Of a DNA stretch of 12,744 nucleotides, positions 6,484 through 12,744 are shown one piece after another. Origin of the DNA: 66-474 sp036759545 (GTDB lineage Bacteria > Pseudomonadota > Gammaproteobacteria > Xanthomonadales > Rhodanobacteraceae); assembly GCA_036759545.1 (NCBI GenBank), contig DAIOUL010000072.1, forward strand, positions 1-12,744, given 5' to 3'. The notes beneath the pieces are model-generated. The model was not told the DNA's origin. It ran no database searches and was given only the letters and a program-made list of their open reading frames with translations. The first letter of the stretch is position 1. Each line of letters opens with the position of its first letter. Position numbers and translations under genes: made by a program.

Positions 6484-7706
6484 CCTCACAGGAAAAACCG
6501 CCCGTCGATCCGGAACAGATCGCGCGGGAACAAAAGCAGCAGAAACGCGACACGCGCCGGCGCTGGCTGCTGCGCGGGCTGGTGATCGTCGTCGTGGTGG
6601 TGGGCATCCTCTGGGGCCTGTACCACTTCTTCATCGGCCGCTGGTACGAGAGCACCGACGATGCCTATGTCAACGGCAACGTGGTGCAGATCACGCCGCA
6701 GGTGCCCGGCACGGTAGTCAGCATCGGCGCCGACGACAACGACTTCGTGCGCGAAGGGCAGCCGTTGATCAAACTCGATCCGTCCAACGCGCAGGTCGCA
6801 CTGGATGCCGCCGAAGCCGATCTCGCCGCGACCGTGCGCAAGGTGCGTGGTCTCTACAGCGGCGTGAATTCCTCGCAGGCCGAGGTCGCGGTGCGGCAGG
6901 CGGCGGTCGCGCAGGCGCGCGCCGACTTCCAGCGCCGACAGGGCCTCGCAAAGACCGGTGCGATTTCCGCGGAGGAACTGCAGCACGCGCGTGATGCGTT
7001 GACTGCGGCGGAAAGCGCGTTGTCCGGGGTGCAGGGCCAACTCGCCACCAGCAAGGCGCTGGTCGAGGATACGCAGATCGCCTCGCATCCTGACGTGCAG
7101 GCGGCGGCGGCGAGAGTGCGTGCCGCGTATCTGGATCTGCAGCGCGACACGCTGGTCGCGCCGGTGTCGGGCCACGTCGCCAAACGCGCGGTGCAGGTCG
7201 GGCAGCGCGTGCAGCCCGGCACGCCATTGATGGCGGTGGTGCCGCTGTCGCAGGTGTGGGTGGATGCGAATTTCAAGGAAACGCAACTGCAGAACATGCG
7301 CATCGGCCAGCCGGTGACGCTCGAATCGGATCTCTACGGCGGCGGCGTGGAATACCACGGCCATGTCGAAGGTCTGGGCGTGGGCACCGGCAGCGCGTTC
7401 TCGCTGCTGCCCGCGCAGAACGCTACCGGCAACTGGATCAAGATCGTGCAGAGGCTGCCGGTGCGGATCGAACTCGACCCGCAGGAGTTGCAGAAACATC
7501 CACTGCGCATCGGCTTGTCGATGGACGTGAAGGTGAATCTGCACGACCAGTCCGGCTCGGTGCTGTCGCAGAAAGCTCCGAGCAAACCCGTGTTCAGCAC
7601 CGACGTCTACGAACGGGGCACGCGCGAGGCCGATGCGTTGATCGCGAAGATCATCTCCGACAACAGCGGCGCGAACGGCAACGTGGCGCAGAGCGGCGCG
7701 CACTGA
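6480..7706 (+). CDS. emrA: HlyD/EmrA-family membrane fusion (adaptor) protein
   Basis: A 408-residue periplasmic adaptor. A cytoplasmic charged tail (residues 1-32) is followed by one membrane anchor (about 33-52). The signature STDDAYVNGNVVQITPQVPG starts at residue 58 and opens the first half of the lipoyl domain. A coiled-coil hairpin runs through about residues 95-215, and the second lipoyl half (LVAPVSGHVAKRAVQVGQ) begins at residue 225. A beta-barrel region with NFKETQLQNMRIGQPV follows, as in EmrA. It bridges the inner-membrane transporter and the outer channel. The ATG overlaps the upstream stop by four bases, so translation is coupled. The last 40 residues are polar and unlike the core family. 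Confidence 0.93.
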   Translation: MTSQEKPPVDPEQIAREQKQQKRDTRRRWLLRGLVIVVVVVGILWGLYHFFIGRWYESTDDAYVNGNVVQITPQVPGTVVSIGADDNDFVREGQPLIKLDPSNAQVALDAAEADLAATVRKVRGLYSGVNSSQAEVAVRQAAVAQARADFQRRQGLAKTGAISAEELQHARDALTAAESALSGVQGQLATSKALVEDTQIASHPDVQAAAARVRAAYLDLQRDTLVAPVSGHVAKRAVQVGQRVQPGTPLMAVVPLSQVWVDANFKETQLQNMRIGQPVTLESDLYGGGVEYHGHVEGLGVGTGSAFSLLPAQNATGNWIKIVQRLPVRIELDPQELQKHPLRIGLSMDVKVNLHDQSGSVLSQKAPSKPVFSTDVYERGTREADALIAKIISDNSGANGNVAQSGAH

Positions 7707-7720
7707 CGAATGCCAGGCAC

Positions 7721-7776
7721 GTAGGGCGGACGACGTCCGCCGCGGTACGTCACCCGGCGGGCATTGCCCGCCCTGC
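7721..7776. repeat. GTAG-type REP doublet (two inverted hairpins) inside the efflux operon
   Basis: GTAG (7721-7724) heads a hairpin GGCGGAC-GAC-GTCCGCC (7725-7741). Fourteen bases on, a second hairpin GGCGGGC-ATT-GCCCGCC (7756-7772) is followed by CTGC, the inverse of a diverged GTAG (GCAG). Head-to-head hairpins each capped by a GTAG-like tetranucleotide match the REP elements of Stenotrophomonas and relatives that are moved by RAYT transposases. They sit in the transcribed gap between adaptor and transporter genes, so the mRNA would carry both stems. Confidence 0.75.
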
Positions 7777-7791
7777 GCAGAGATGATTTGA

Positions 7792-9345
7792 ATGGCCAGC
7801 ACAACCGCCAATCCCGCATCATTCGGCGAATTTCGCCCCGCCAGCCTGCCGCTGGCGACGATCGGCTTGTCGCTCGGCACCTTCATGCAGGTGCTGGACC
7901 TCACCATCGCCAACGTTTCGCTGCCCACCATCGCCGGCAATCTCGGCGCCAGCCAGAACCAGTCGGTGTGGGTGATTACTTCTTTCACCGTCGCCAACGC
8001 GATCGCGCTGCCGCTGACAGGTTTTCTCTCGCGCCGTTTCGGCGAAGTGAAAACCTTCGTGTGGGCGACGCTGCTGTTCTCGATCGCTTCGCTGCTTTGC
8101 GGCTTGTCCACGAGCCTCGGCATGCTGGTGTTGTTCCGCGCGATACAAGGCGCGATGGCCGGCCCGATGTATCCGCTGACGCAAAGCTTGCTGGTGTCGA
8201 TCTATCCGCCGCAGAAGCGCGGCATGGCGCTTGCCATCCTCGCGATGGTGACGGTGGTGGCGCCGATCGCCGGGCCACTGCTGGGCGGCTATATCACCGA
8301 CAACTATTCGTGGGAATGGATTTTCTTCATCAACGTGCCGATCGGCTTCGCCGTCAGCGCGGTCATTGCCGCGCAGCTCGGCGCGCGGCCAGAACAGCTC
8401 GAGCGGCCGCGCATGGATTACGTCGGCCTGATCACGCTGATCCTCGGGGTGGGATCGCTGCAGGTCCTGCTGGACAAGGGCAACGAGCTCGACTGGTTCC
8501 AGTCGAACTTCATCGTCACACTCGCGGTGATTTCCAGCATCTCGCTGGCGGTGTTCCTGATCTGGGAGCTCACCGATCGCGATCCGATCGTGAATCTGCG
8601 CCTGTTCCGGCACCGCAACTTCGCCGCAGGCACGCTGACGCTGGTGCTGGCTTACGCGGTGTTCTTCGCGATCGCGCTGCTGGTGCCGCTGTGGTTGCAG
8701 GAAACGCTGGGCTACACCGCGATCTGGTCGGGGCTGGCGACCGCGCCGATCGGCGTCGCACCGGTGCTGCTGACCTTCTTCGTCGGCAAGTATGGAACCA
8801 AGTTCGACCTGCGCTGGCTGGCCTCCTTCTCGTTCGTGATGATGGGCCTGACCTGCTTCATGCGCGCGGAGTTCACCACCGATGTAGACTTTTACCACGT
8901 GGCGATAGCGCAATTCCTGCAGGGCATCGGCGTGGCGTTCTTCTTCATGCCGATCCTGACTATCCTGCTGTCCGATCTGTCGGGGCGCGAAATCGCCGCG
9001 GGCTCGGGGCTTGCGACTTTTCTGCGCTCGCTGGGCGGCAGTTTCTCCGCATCGATCACCACTTATTTCTGGGAACGCGGCGGCGCCACGCAACACGCGA
9101 GCCTCGCCACGCACATCAGCGCCTACAACCCGCAGACACAGCAAGCGCTGGAGGCAAATGGCGGCAACGTGCAGCAATTCGCGTCCGGCATCAACGGCGC
9201 GATCACGCAGCAGGGGGTGCAGATTTCCTTCAACAATCTTTTCTACATCATGGGCTGGATCACCCTCGCCCTGATCGTGGTGATCTGGCTGGCCAAGCCA
9301 CCCTTCGTGCCCAAGGCCGGCCCTGCAGCCGGCGGCGGGCATTGA
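7792..9345 (+). CDS. emrB: DHA2-family MFS multidrug transporter (EmrB/QacA type, 14 TM)
   Basis: A 517-residue inner-membrane drug:proton antiporter. Motif D1 of 14-TM drug pumps is present in TM1 (LDLTIANVSLP, Asp36). The loop LTGFLSRRFGEVKTF matches MFS motif A, RAIQGAMAGPM is motif B, and APIAGPLLGGYI (from about residue 157) is antiporter motif C. Many hydrophobic segments continue to the end, in line with 14 helices. Working with the adaptor and channel genes upstream, it should expel hydrophobic compounds directly across both membranes; the substrates are not deducible. An 85-base gap with the REP doublet separates it from emrA, and its ribosome site is weak (GAG at about 7780). An extended periplasmic loop near the C-terminus (about residues 430-475) is Gln/Asn-rich, as in other EmrB proteins. 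Confidence 0.94.
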   Translation: MASTTANPASFGEFRPASLPLATIGLSLGTFMQVLDLTIANVSLPTIAGNLGASQNQSVWVITSFTVANAIALPLTGFLSRRFGEVKTFVWATLLFSIASLLCGLSTSLGMLVLFRAIQGAMAGPMYPLTQSLLVSIYPPQKRGMALAILAMVTVVAPIAGPLLGGYITDNYSWEWIFFINVPIGFAVSAVIAAQLGARPEQLERPRMDYVGLITLILGVGSLQVLLDKGNELDWFQSNFIVTLAVISSISLAVFLIWELTDRDPIVNLRLFRHRNFAAGTLTLVLAYAVFFAIALLVPLWLQETLGYTAIWSGLATAPIGVAPVLLTFFVGKYGTKFDLRWLASFSFVMMGLTCFMRAEFTTDVDFYHVAIAQFLQGIGVAFFFMPILTILLSDLSGREIAAGSGLATFLRSLGGSFSASITTYFWERGGATQHASLATHISAYNPQTQQALEANGGNVQQFASGINGAITQQGVQISFNNLFYIMGWITLALIVVIWLAKPPFVPKAGPAAGGGH

Positions 9346-9349
9346 TCGT

Positions 9350-9367
9350 GCGGTCGTCCATGACCGC
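9350..9367. repeat. Hairpin repeat, first of three similar copies
   Basis: GCGGTC-GTCCAT-GACCGC begins four bases after the emrB stop. It has the same six-base stem and six-base loop layout as the two hairpins further on, and a related stem sequence, but no following T tract. Confidence 0.4.
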
Positions 9368-9414
9368 TCCTTCGAGTAGCGCCCCGTGAATTTCAAAGCT
9401 TAAAGTTGTCAGGT

Positions 9415-9453
9415 CCAAAAGCGGCCTTCCTTGGCCGCATTTTTCACAAGAAC
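9415..9453 (+). repeat. 39-bp direct repeat, copy A
   Basis: This copy matches the stretch at 9519-9557 at 34 of 39 positions. The core is a hairpin GCGGCC-TTCCTT-GGCCGC flanked by CCAAAA and a T tract. The repeat period is 104 bases, and the sequence between the copies is not repeated. Confidence 0.7.
9421..9444 (+). terminator. Rho-independent terminator of the efflux operon
   Basis: The stem GCGGCC/GGCCGC with loop TTCCTT is followed by A and five T's (9440-9444), and A residues precede it. It lies 76 bases after the emrB stop and no other terminator is seen between. It forms the core of repeat copy A. Confidence 0.65.
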
Positions 9454-9518
9454 TGCGGTCATCCTTGATTGCTGCTTCGACGGGAGTTGCTGGCTCCAAT
9501 TCCCGAGTTTCGACCAGA

Positions 9519-9557
9519 CCAGAAGCGGCCTTCCATGGCCGCACTTTTCATAAGAGC
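9519..9557 (+). repeat. 39-bp direct repeat, copy B (hairpin, possible second terminator)
   Basis: GCGGCC-TTCCAT-GGCCGC (9525-9542) is followed by ACTTTTC. It is close to the end of the minus-strand gene that stops at 9570. On that strand the hairpin is followed only by TTCTGG, so its use as a terminator there is doubtful; on the plus strand it would back up copy A. Confidence 0.6.
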
Positions 9558-9569
9558 ACAGCCGTCGAT

Positions 9570-10130
9570 CTATTTCACCGGCACCATCAGGTGCTGGTAC
9601 GGCGTGCCGGGCCACATCACGTACGGCACTTTCGTATCAGGATCGGCGTTCTTCGGATACATGTCGTAGAACGATTGATCCGCGCCGACGATCATCACGT
9701 GCGCGCCGGTCTTGATCCAGTGATTACCGGCATCCGGTTTCTTCGCATAAGGATCGGTGTTGCTGGCATCGGTGCCACCCTCCAGCATGTACATGAAACC
9801 GACCTTGCCGGCTGTCGGTGTCTTGTGTCCCATCCAAGCGCCTGCCCACTCGAACGCGTTCTTGTCCATGCACATCGGATCCGGTCCCGGCGTGGCCGGC
9901 GAATCGGGCATGCAGGTGAAACCGTTGTGGCCCTCGCGCAGCGTGCGCATCTTGCCGTCGGAGCCCATCGTGATGATCGTCGCGTCTTTCGCCACCGCTG
10001 CGGGCGCGGCGCGTTCGGCGCTGGCGATCAGTTGTGCATCGCTGGGCGGTTTCGCCACCGCGGGCAATGCGGCGGTGGCCAACGCGAGTGTCAGAACGGC
10101 ATTACGCCCGGACAACACGGTGCTGTTCAT
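9570..10130 (-). CDS. Secreted protein of unknown function, conserved-looking
   Basis: A 186-residue protein with a clear Sec signal peptide (hydrophobic stretch, then AVA before KPP at residue 27). The mature part has an Ala-rich helix with SDAQLIASAERAAPAAVAKDA, then a compact region with only two cysteines, Cys73 and Cys87 (FTCMPD and DPMCMD), likely joined by a disulfide in the periplasm. Many Trp, Met and Gly residues follow (FEWAGAWMGHK, GKVGFMYMLEGG, HVMIVG) and the end reads VMWPGTPYQHLMVPVK. I have a memory of similar unnamed proteins in other proteobacteria but know no function. The start is fixed by GGAGG; a TTG at 10142 is rejected. It lies downstream of the Asp-box protein on the same strand, 109 bases away, so they may share a transcript. 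Confidence 0.75.
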   Translation of the reverse strand: MNSTVLSGRNAVLTLALATAALPAVAKPPSDAQLIASAERAAPAAVAKDATIITMGSDGKMRTLREGHNGFTCMPDSPATPGPDPMCMDKNAFEWAGAWMGHKTPTAGKVGFMYMLEGGTDASNTDPYAKKPDAGNHWIKTGAHVMIVGADQSFYDMYPKNADPDTKVPYVMWPGTPYQHLMVPVK

Positions 10131-10135
10131 ACGAG

Positions 10136-10140
10136 CCTCC
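10136..10140 (-). promoter_or_regulatory. Strong ribosome binding site deciding the start of the secreted protein
   Basis: The complement reads GGAGG, five bases before the ATG at 10130. It is the best Shine-Dalgarno match in the window and rules out the in-frame TTG at 10142, which overlaps it. Confidence 0.8.
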
Positions 10141-10178
10141 AAGGGAAAGTACGGATTCCCCCTGTCTGTTCGCGGCCG

Positions 10179-10193
10179 GGCGGCAAGGCCGCC
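10179..10193. repeat. G/C-only hairpin between the two minus-strand genes
   Basis: GGCGGC-AAG-GCCGCC forms a six-base-pair stem with a three-base loop in the 109-base gap after the Asp-box gene. There is no T tract on either strand, so it is a weak attenuator or processing stem at most. It resembles the REP hairpin arms at 7725-7772 but lacks the GTAG head. Confidence 0.35.
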
Positions 10194-10239
10194 GGCGCCG
10201 CTCGCATCGCAGAACGATACTCCGAAGTTCGGCGGTTGG

Positions 10240-12744
10240 TCAGTGCCGGGCTTTTTCCTTCAAGGAAACGGGTTTCCGACCCGCGGCTTCGAGTTTGGCG
10301 TTCAGCGCCGCGAGATCGGACGACGCGAGCGCGTTCCACTGCCGCAGCGTCGCGTCGAGCTTGGCGCTCAAAGCGGCGTAGCCGGCGCGCGCGTCGGGCG
10401 AAGGCGCGGCATCTGCGCCACCGTCCACGGCCTGCATCAATGCGCCGAGCGACCGGTCCAGGAAGAAGAAGTTATCGGTGCCCGCAGGCGCTTGCGTCCA
10501 GGCGTTGTAATGGTTCGGCGCATCGAAGATTCCACCGAGCGCGACGACCTTCGCATCGAGCGCGTCGATCGCGTCGGTCGCCGCGCCATTCGATTTCTTG
10601 CGGGCCATCTGCAACTGTTCGTGCAGCGACTTCGCTTCGCCCTGCGCGGTCGCGAGTTTCACCTGCAGTCCTTCCACTTGTTGCGCCAGCGCGAATTGCT
10701 GGTCGAATGCCGCTTGCGGCAAGTGCACGCGCGGATCGGCAATCACGGTCAGCGGCTGCTTGTATGTCTTGCCGTCGATGGTCAGCGCGACGGTGTAGTT
10801 GCCCGGCGGGGCCCACACGCCGTCCGTGTAAGGATCGCCGTCGGCCAGCGCGGGCGGCGGCGCGTAGCGCAGCGGCCAGACGAAGCGATGCAATCCCGGC
10901 GTGGCCTGCAACGCGCTCGGCATGTGCATCCAGTCCGCCGTCATGTTGATCTTCGAGAGATCGGGTTTCTGCGGCTGCTCGGCGCTGGAGTAGTGCCGAA
11001 CCAGTTTTCCGTTCGCATCGAAGATCGAAAGTTCGACCGGTTTGCGCGGCGCGCCCGCCAGTTCGTAATCGATGTACGCGCCCCACGGCGGATTTTCCGC
11101 GGTGGGTTCGTCCTTCGGCAATGGCGTACCGGTGAACGCCGGTGGCCGCACGCGCACCGCCACCGCCGGCTTAAACAGGCGAGTCGCGACCGTCTTTCCG
11201 TCCATCTGTCGCAACGCACTGACGTCGTCCATGATCCAGAAGCCGCGGCCGTGCGTGGCGATCACCAGATCATCGTTCTTGACGTCAATGTCGCGAACCG
11301 ACGTGCGCGGCAGGTTCTGCTGCAGCGGCTGCCAGTGACCGCCATCGTCGAAGGAGACGTACACACCCAACTCGGTACCGGCGTACAGCAACCCTTTGCG
11401 CGCCGGATCTTCGCGCACCACGTTGACGAAATCGCCCTCGCGGATGCCGTTGACGATCAATTGCCACGTCTTGCCGCCATCGTGCGTGCGGTAGATGTAA
11501 GGCTTGCGGTCGTCGAGACGGTGACGGTCGATCGCGGCGTACGCGCGGTTCGCGTCGAAATGCGAAGGCTCGATGATGCCGATCTTCGACCACGCGGTCA
11601 GTTGCCTCGGCGTCACGTTCTCCCAGTGCGCGCCTTCATCGTCCGTGCGCCAGATCAGGCCGTCGTCGGTGCCGACCCAAAGCAGTTTTTCGTCGAGCGG
11701 CGAGGAACCGATCGCGTACACCACGCCGCGGCGCATGCCCTGGCCGAGGTTGTCGGCTATGGTCGGCGCATCGAGATTCGACGGAACGCCCGGATTCTCG
11801 CGCGACAGATCGGGGCTGATCGCGTTCCAGTGTTCGCCGCCGTCTTCGGTGCGCCACAGTTTCTGGTTGCCGAAATACAGCACGCCATGATTCTTCGCGT
11901 TGAACGTCAGCGGCAACGTCCAGGTGCGGCGATAAATATCCGGATCGGCCAAAGTCGGATCGACGCTGCGCGTCTGATCGGTTTTCAGATCGAGCTTGTC
12001 CACCGTGCCGCCGTACACGATGTCCGGGTCGTCCGGATCGGGCGCGATCATGCCGCTCTCGCCGCCGGCGGTCGTCTCGTGGAATTGCTCCATGCTGATG
12101 CGATCGTTGTACGGCGCGCGCGAAGGAATGCCGACCGCGCCGGAATCTTGTTGCGCGCCATACACGCGATAAGGAAAGCGGTTGTCGGTGCTGACGTGGT
12201 AAAGCTGCGCGGTCGGCTGGTTGAACCACGACGACCATGTTTTGCCGCCGTTGACCGTGATCACCGCGCCCTGATCCACGCCCATGATCTGGCGATCGGG
12301 TTCGTTCGGGTCGATCCACAATTCGTGGTAATCGTCGCCGGTGGGATCGCCTTTCACGGGCAGAAAGGTTTTTCCGCCGTCGTCGCTGCGCAGCTCGATG
12401 GTGTTGAGCGCGTACACGCGATCGGGATTCTTCGGATCGGCGGTGATCTGCCCGAAATACCATCCGCGCTGCCAGATGCGCGGATCGGAACTCGTCTTCT
12501 TCCAGTGCGCACCGCTGTCATCCGAGCGGTACAAGCCGCCGTCGTCGGCATCGACGATGGCGTAAATGCGATCGGGCGCGGCTTCGGAAATCGCGATGCC
12601 GATGCGGCCGACGCGTTTGCTGGCGAAACCATTGGTGAGCTGCGTCCAGTGCTCGCCGCCGTCGGTGGATTTGTACAGGCCCGAACCCGGCCCGTTGGAC
12701 GGCGGATACACGTTCCAGGGCGGCCGGCGCGTCTGCCACAGCGA
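10240..12744 (-). CDS. Large Asp-box (BNR/VPS10-like) beta-propeller protein, 5' end outside the window
   Basis: 834 residues are visible; the frame stays open to the window edge (SLWQTRRPPWNVYPP precedes the GTG at 12709-12711, which is only an internal Val), so the N-terminus is missing. At least eight Asp-box-type motifs are spread over the first 480 residues: STDGGEHW, SDDSGAHW, SDDGGKTF, VNGGKTW, TEDGGEHW, TDDEGAHW, THDGGKTW and SFDDGGHW. Such repeats build multi-bladed beta-propellers as in sialidases and sortilin/VPS10 proteins. A linker and an Ig/FlgD-like beta domain follow (PVELSIFDANGKLVRHYSS to PPGNYTVALTIDGKTY), then a helical, coiled-coil-prone C-terminus. Databases often label this family glycosyl hydrolase or sialidase, but I see no catalytic proof, and a substrate- or protein-binding role is equally possible. 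It is probably secreted. Confidence 0.85.
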   Translation of the reverse strand, partial: SLWQTRRPPWNVYPPSNGPGSGLYKSTDGGEHWTQLTNGFASKRVGRIGIAISEAAPDRIYAIVDADDGGLYRSDDSGAHWKKTSSDPRIWQRGWYFGQITADPKNPDRVYALNTIELRSDDGGKTFLPVKGDPTGDDYHELWIDPNEPDRQIMGVDQGAVITVNGGKTWSSWFNQPTAQLYHVSTDNRFPYRVYGAQQDSGAVGIPSRAPYNDRISMEQFHETTAGGESGMIAPDPDDPDIVYGGTVDKLDLKTDQTRSVDPTLADPDIYRRTWTLPLTFNAKNHGVLYFGNQKLWRTEDGGEHWNAISPDLSRENPGVPSNLDAPTIADNLGQGMRRGVVYAIGSSPLDEKLLWVGTDDGLIWRTDDEGAHWENVTPRQLTAWSKIGIIEPSHFDANRAYAAIDRHRLDDRKPYIYRTHDGGKTWQLIVNGIREGDFVNVVREDPARKGLLYAGTELGVYVSFDDGGHWQPLQQNLPRTSVRDIDVKNDDLVIATHGRGFWIMDDVSALRQMDGKTVATRLFKPAVAVRVRPPAFTGTPLPKDEPTAENPPWGAYIDYELAGAPRKPVELSIFDANGKLVRHYSSAEQPQKPDLSKINMTADWMHMPSALQATPGLHRFVWPLRYAPPPALADGDPYTDGVWAPPGNYTVALTIDGKTYKQPLTVIADPRVHLPQAAFDQQFALAQQVEGLQVKLATAQGEAKSLHEQLQMARKKSNGAATDAIDALDAKVVALGGIFDAPNHYNAWTQAPAGTDNFFFLDRSLGALMQAVDGGADAAPSPDARAGYAALSAKLDATLRQWNALASSDLAALNAKLEAAGRKPVSLKEKARH

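Noticed and set aside
6486..9396. Minus-strand frames of 545 and 525 codons and a plus-strand frame of 541 codons over emrA and emrB
   Set aside because: All overlap well-supported efflux genes and have Arg/His/Gln-rich composition typical of out-of-frame GC-rich reading.
9260..9615. Two small minus-strand frames with shared EKCGxGRPLL peptides
   Set aside because: The similarity comes from the duplicated hairpin DNA repeat; neither frame has a ribosome site, and one overlaps the emrB coding end while the other overlaps the secreted-protein gene.
1..12744. CRISPR array, tRNA, phage or toxin-antitoxin genes
   Set aside because: Nothing with regular short repeats and spacers, tRNA-like folding or such gene families was seen on either strand.

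Overview
The window looks like an ordinary chromosomal segment of a high-GC gammaproteobacterium. A Xanthomonadales/Rhodanobacteraceae-type genome (Rhodanobacter, Dyella and relatives) is my best guess. It rests on the strong GC bias at third codon positions, a marR-OMF-HlyD-MFS efflux operon arranged like the emrRCAB operon described in Stenotrophomonas, GTAG-type REP hairpins between genes, and a very large Asp-box (BNR) repeat protein. The placement is inference; there is no rRNA or other marker gene here.

Layout, left to right. (1) 1-417 is the C-terminal end of an S9 prolyl-oligopeptidase-type peptidase, cut by the window edge. (2) 476-1048 encodes a secreted DUF2059 protein. (3) 1101-1790, on the minus strand, is a short-chain dehydrogenase that converges on it. 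(4) A G/C-rich palindromic repeat and a small dyad lie before a two-gene unit (1969-3625). This unit pairs a di-heme b-type cytochrome of the inner membrane with a Tat-exported, lipobox-bearing molybdenum oxidoreductase of the sulfite-oxidase fold, so it is probably a membrane-coupled periplasmic redox enzyme. (5) A 222-bp nested-palindrome element with perfect 18-bp terminal inverted repeats (3623-3844) sits between the ends of two convergent genes and supplies the stop codon of the Mo enzyme. (6) 3849-4334, minus strand, is a PagL-like lipid A 3-O-deacylase.

(7) 4460-9345 is the main functional unit: a MarR regulator, a NodT-type outer-membrane channel, an HlyD/EmrA adaptor and a 14-TM DHA2/EmrB transporter. 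Together they form a complete tripartite drug-efflux pump with its own regulator. It is driven by a consensus sigma-70 promoter whose predicted start coincides with the marR start codon (leaderless mRNA), and two near-identical 10-mers flank the -35 box as candidate operators. A REP doublet lies between the adaptor and transporter genes. (8) After the operon, a 224-bp gap holds three similar hairpins, one followed by five T's and likely the operon terminator. (9) On the minus strand are a conserved-looking secreted protein of unknown function (9570-10130) and, upstream of it, a large Asp-box beta-propeller protein (10240-12744) whose N-terminus lies outside the window.

I found no CRISPR array, phage, toxin-antitoxin locus, tRNA or obviously new multi-gene system. 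The best leads are the structured noncoding elements and the unusual control region of the efflux operon. All family names come from reading motifs by eye; no database search was run.
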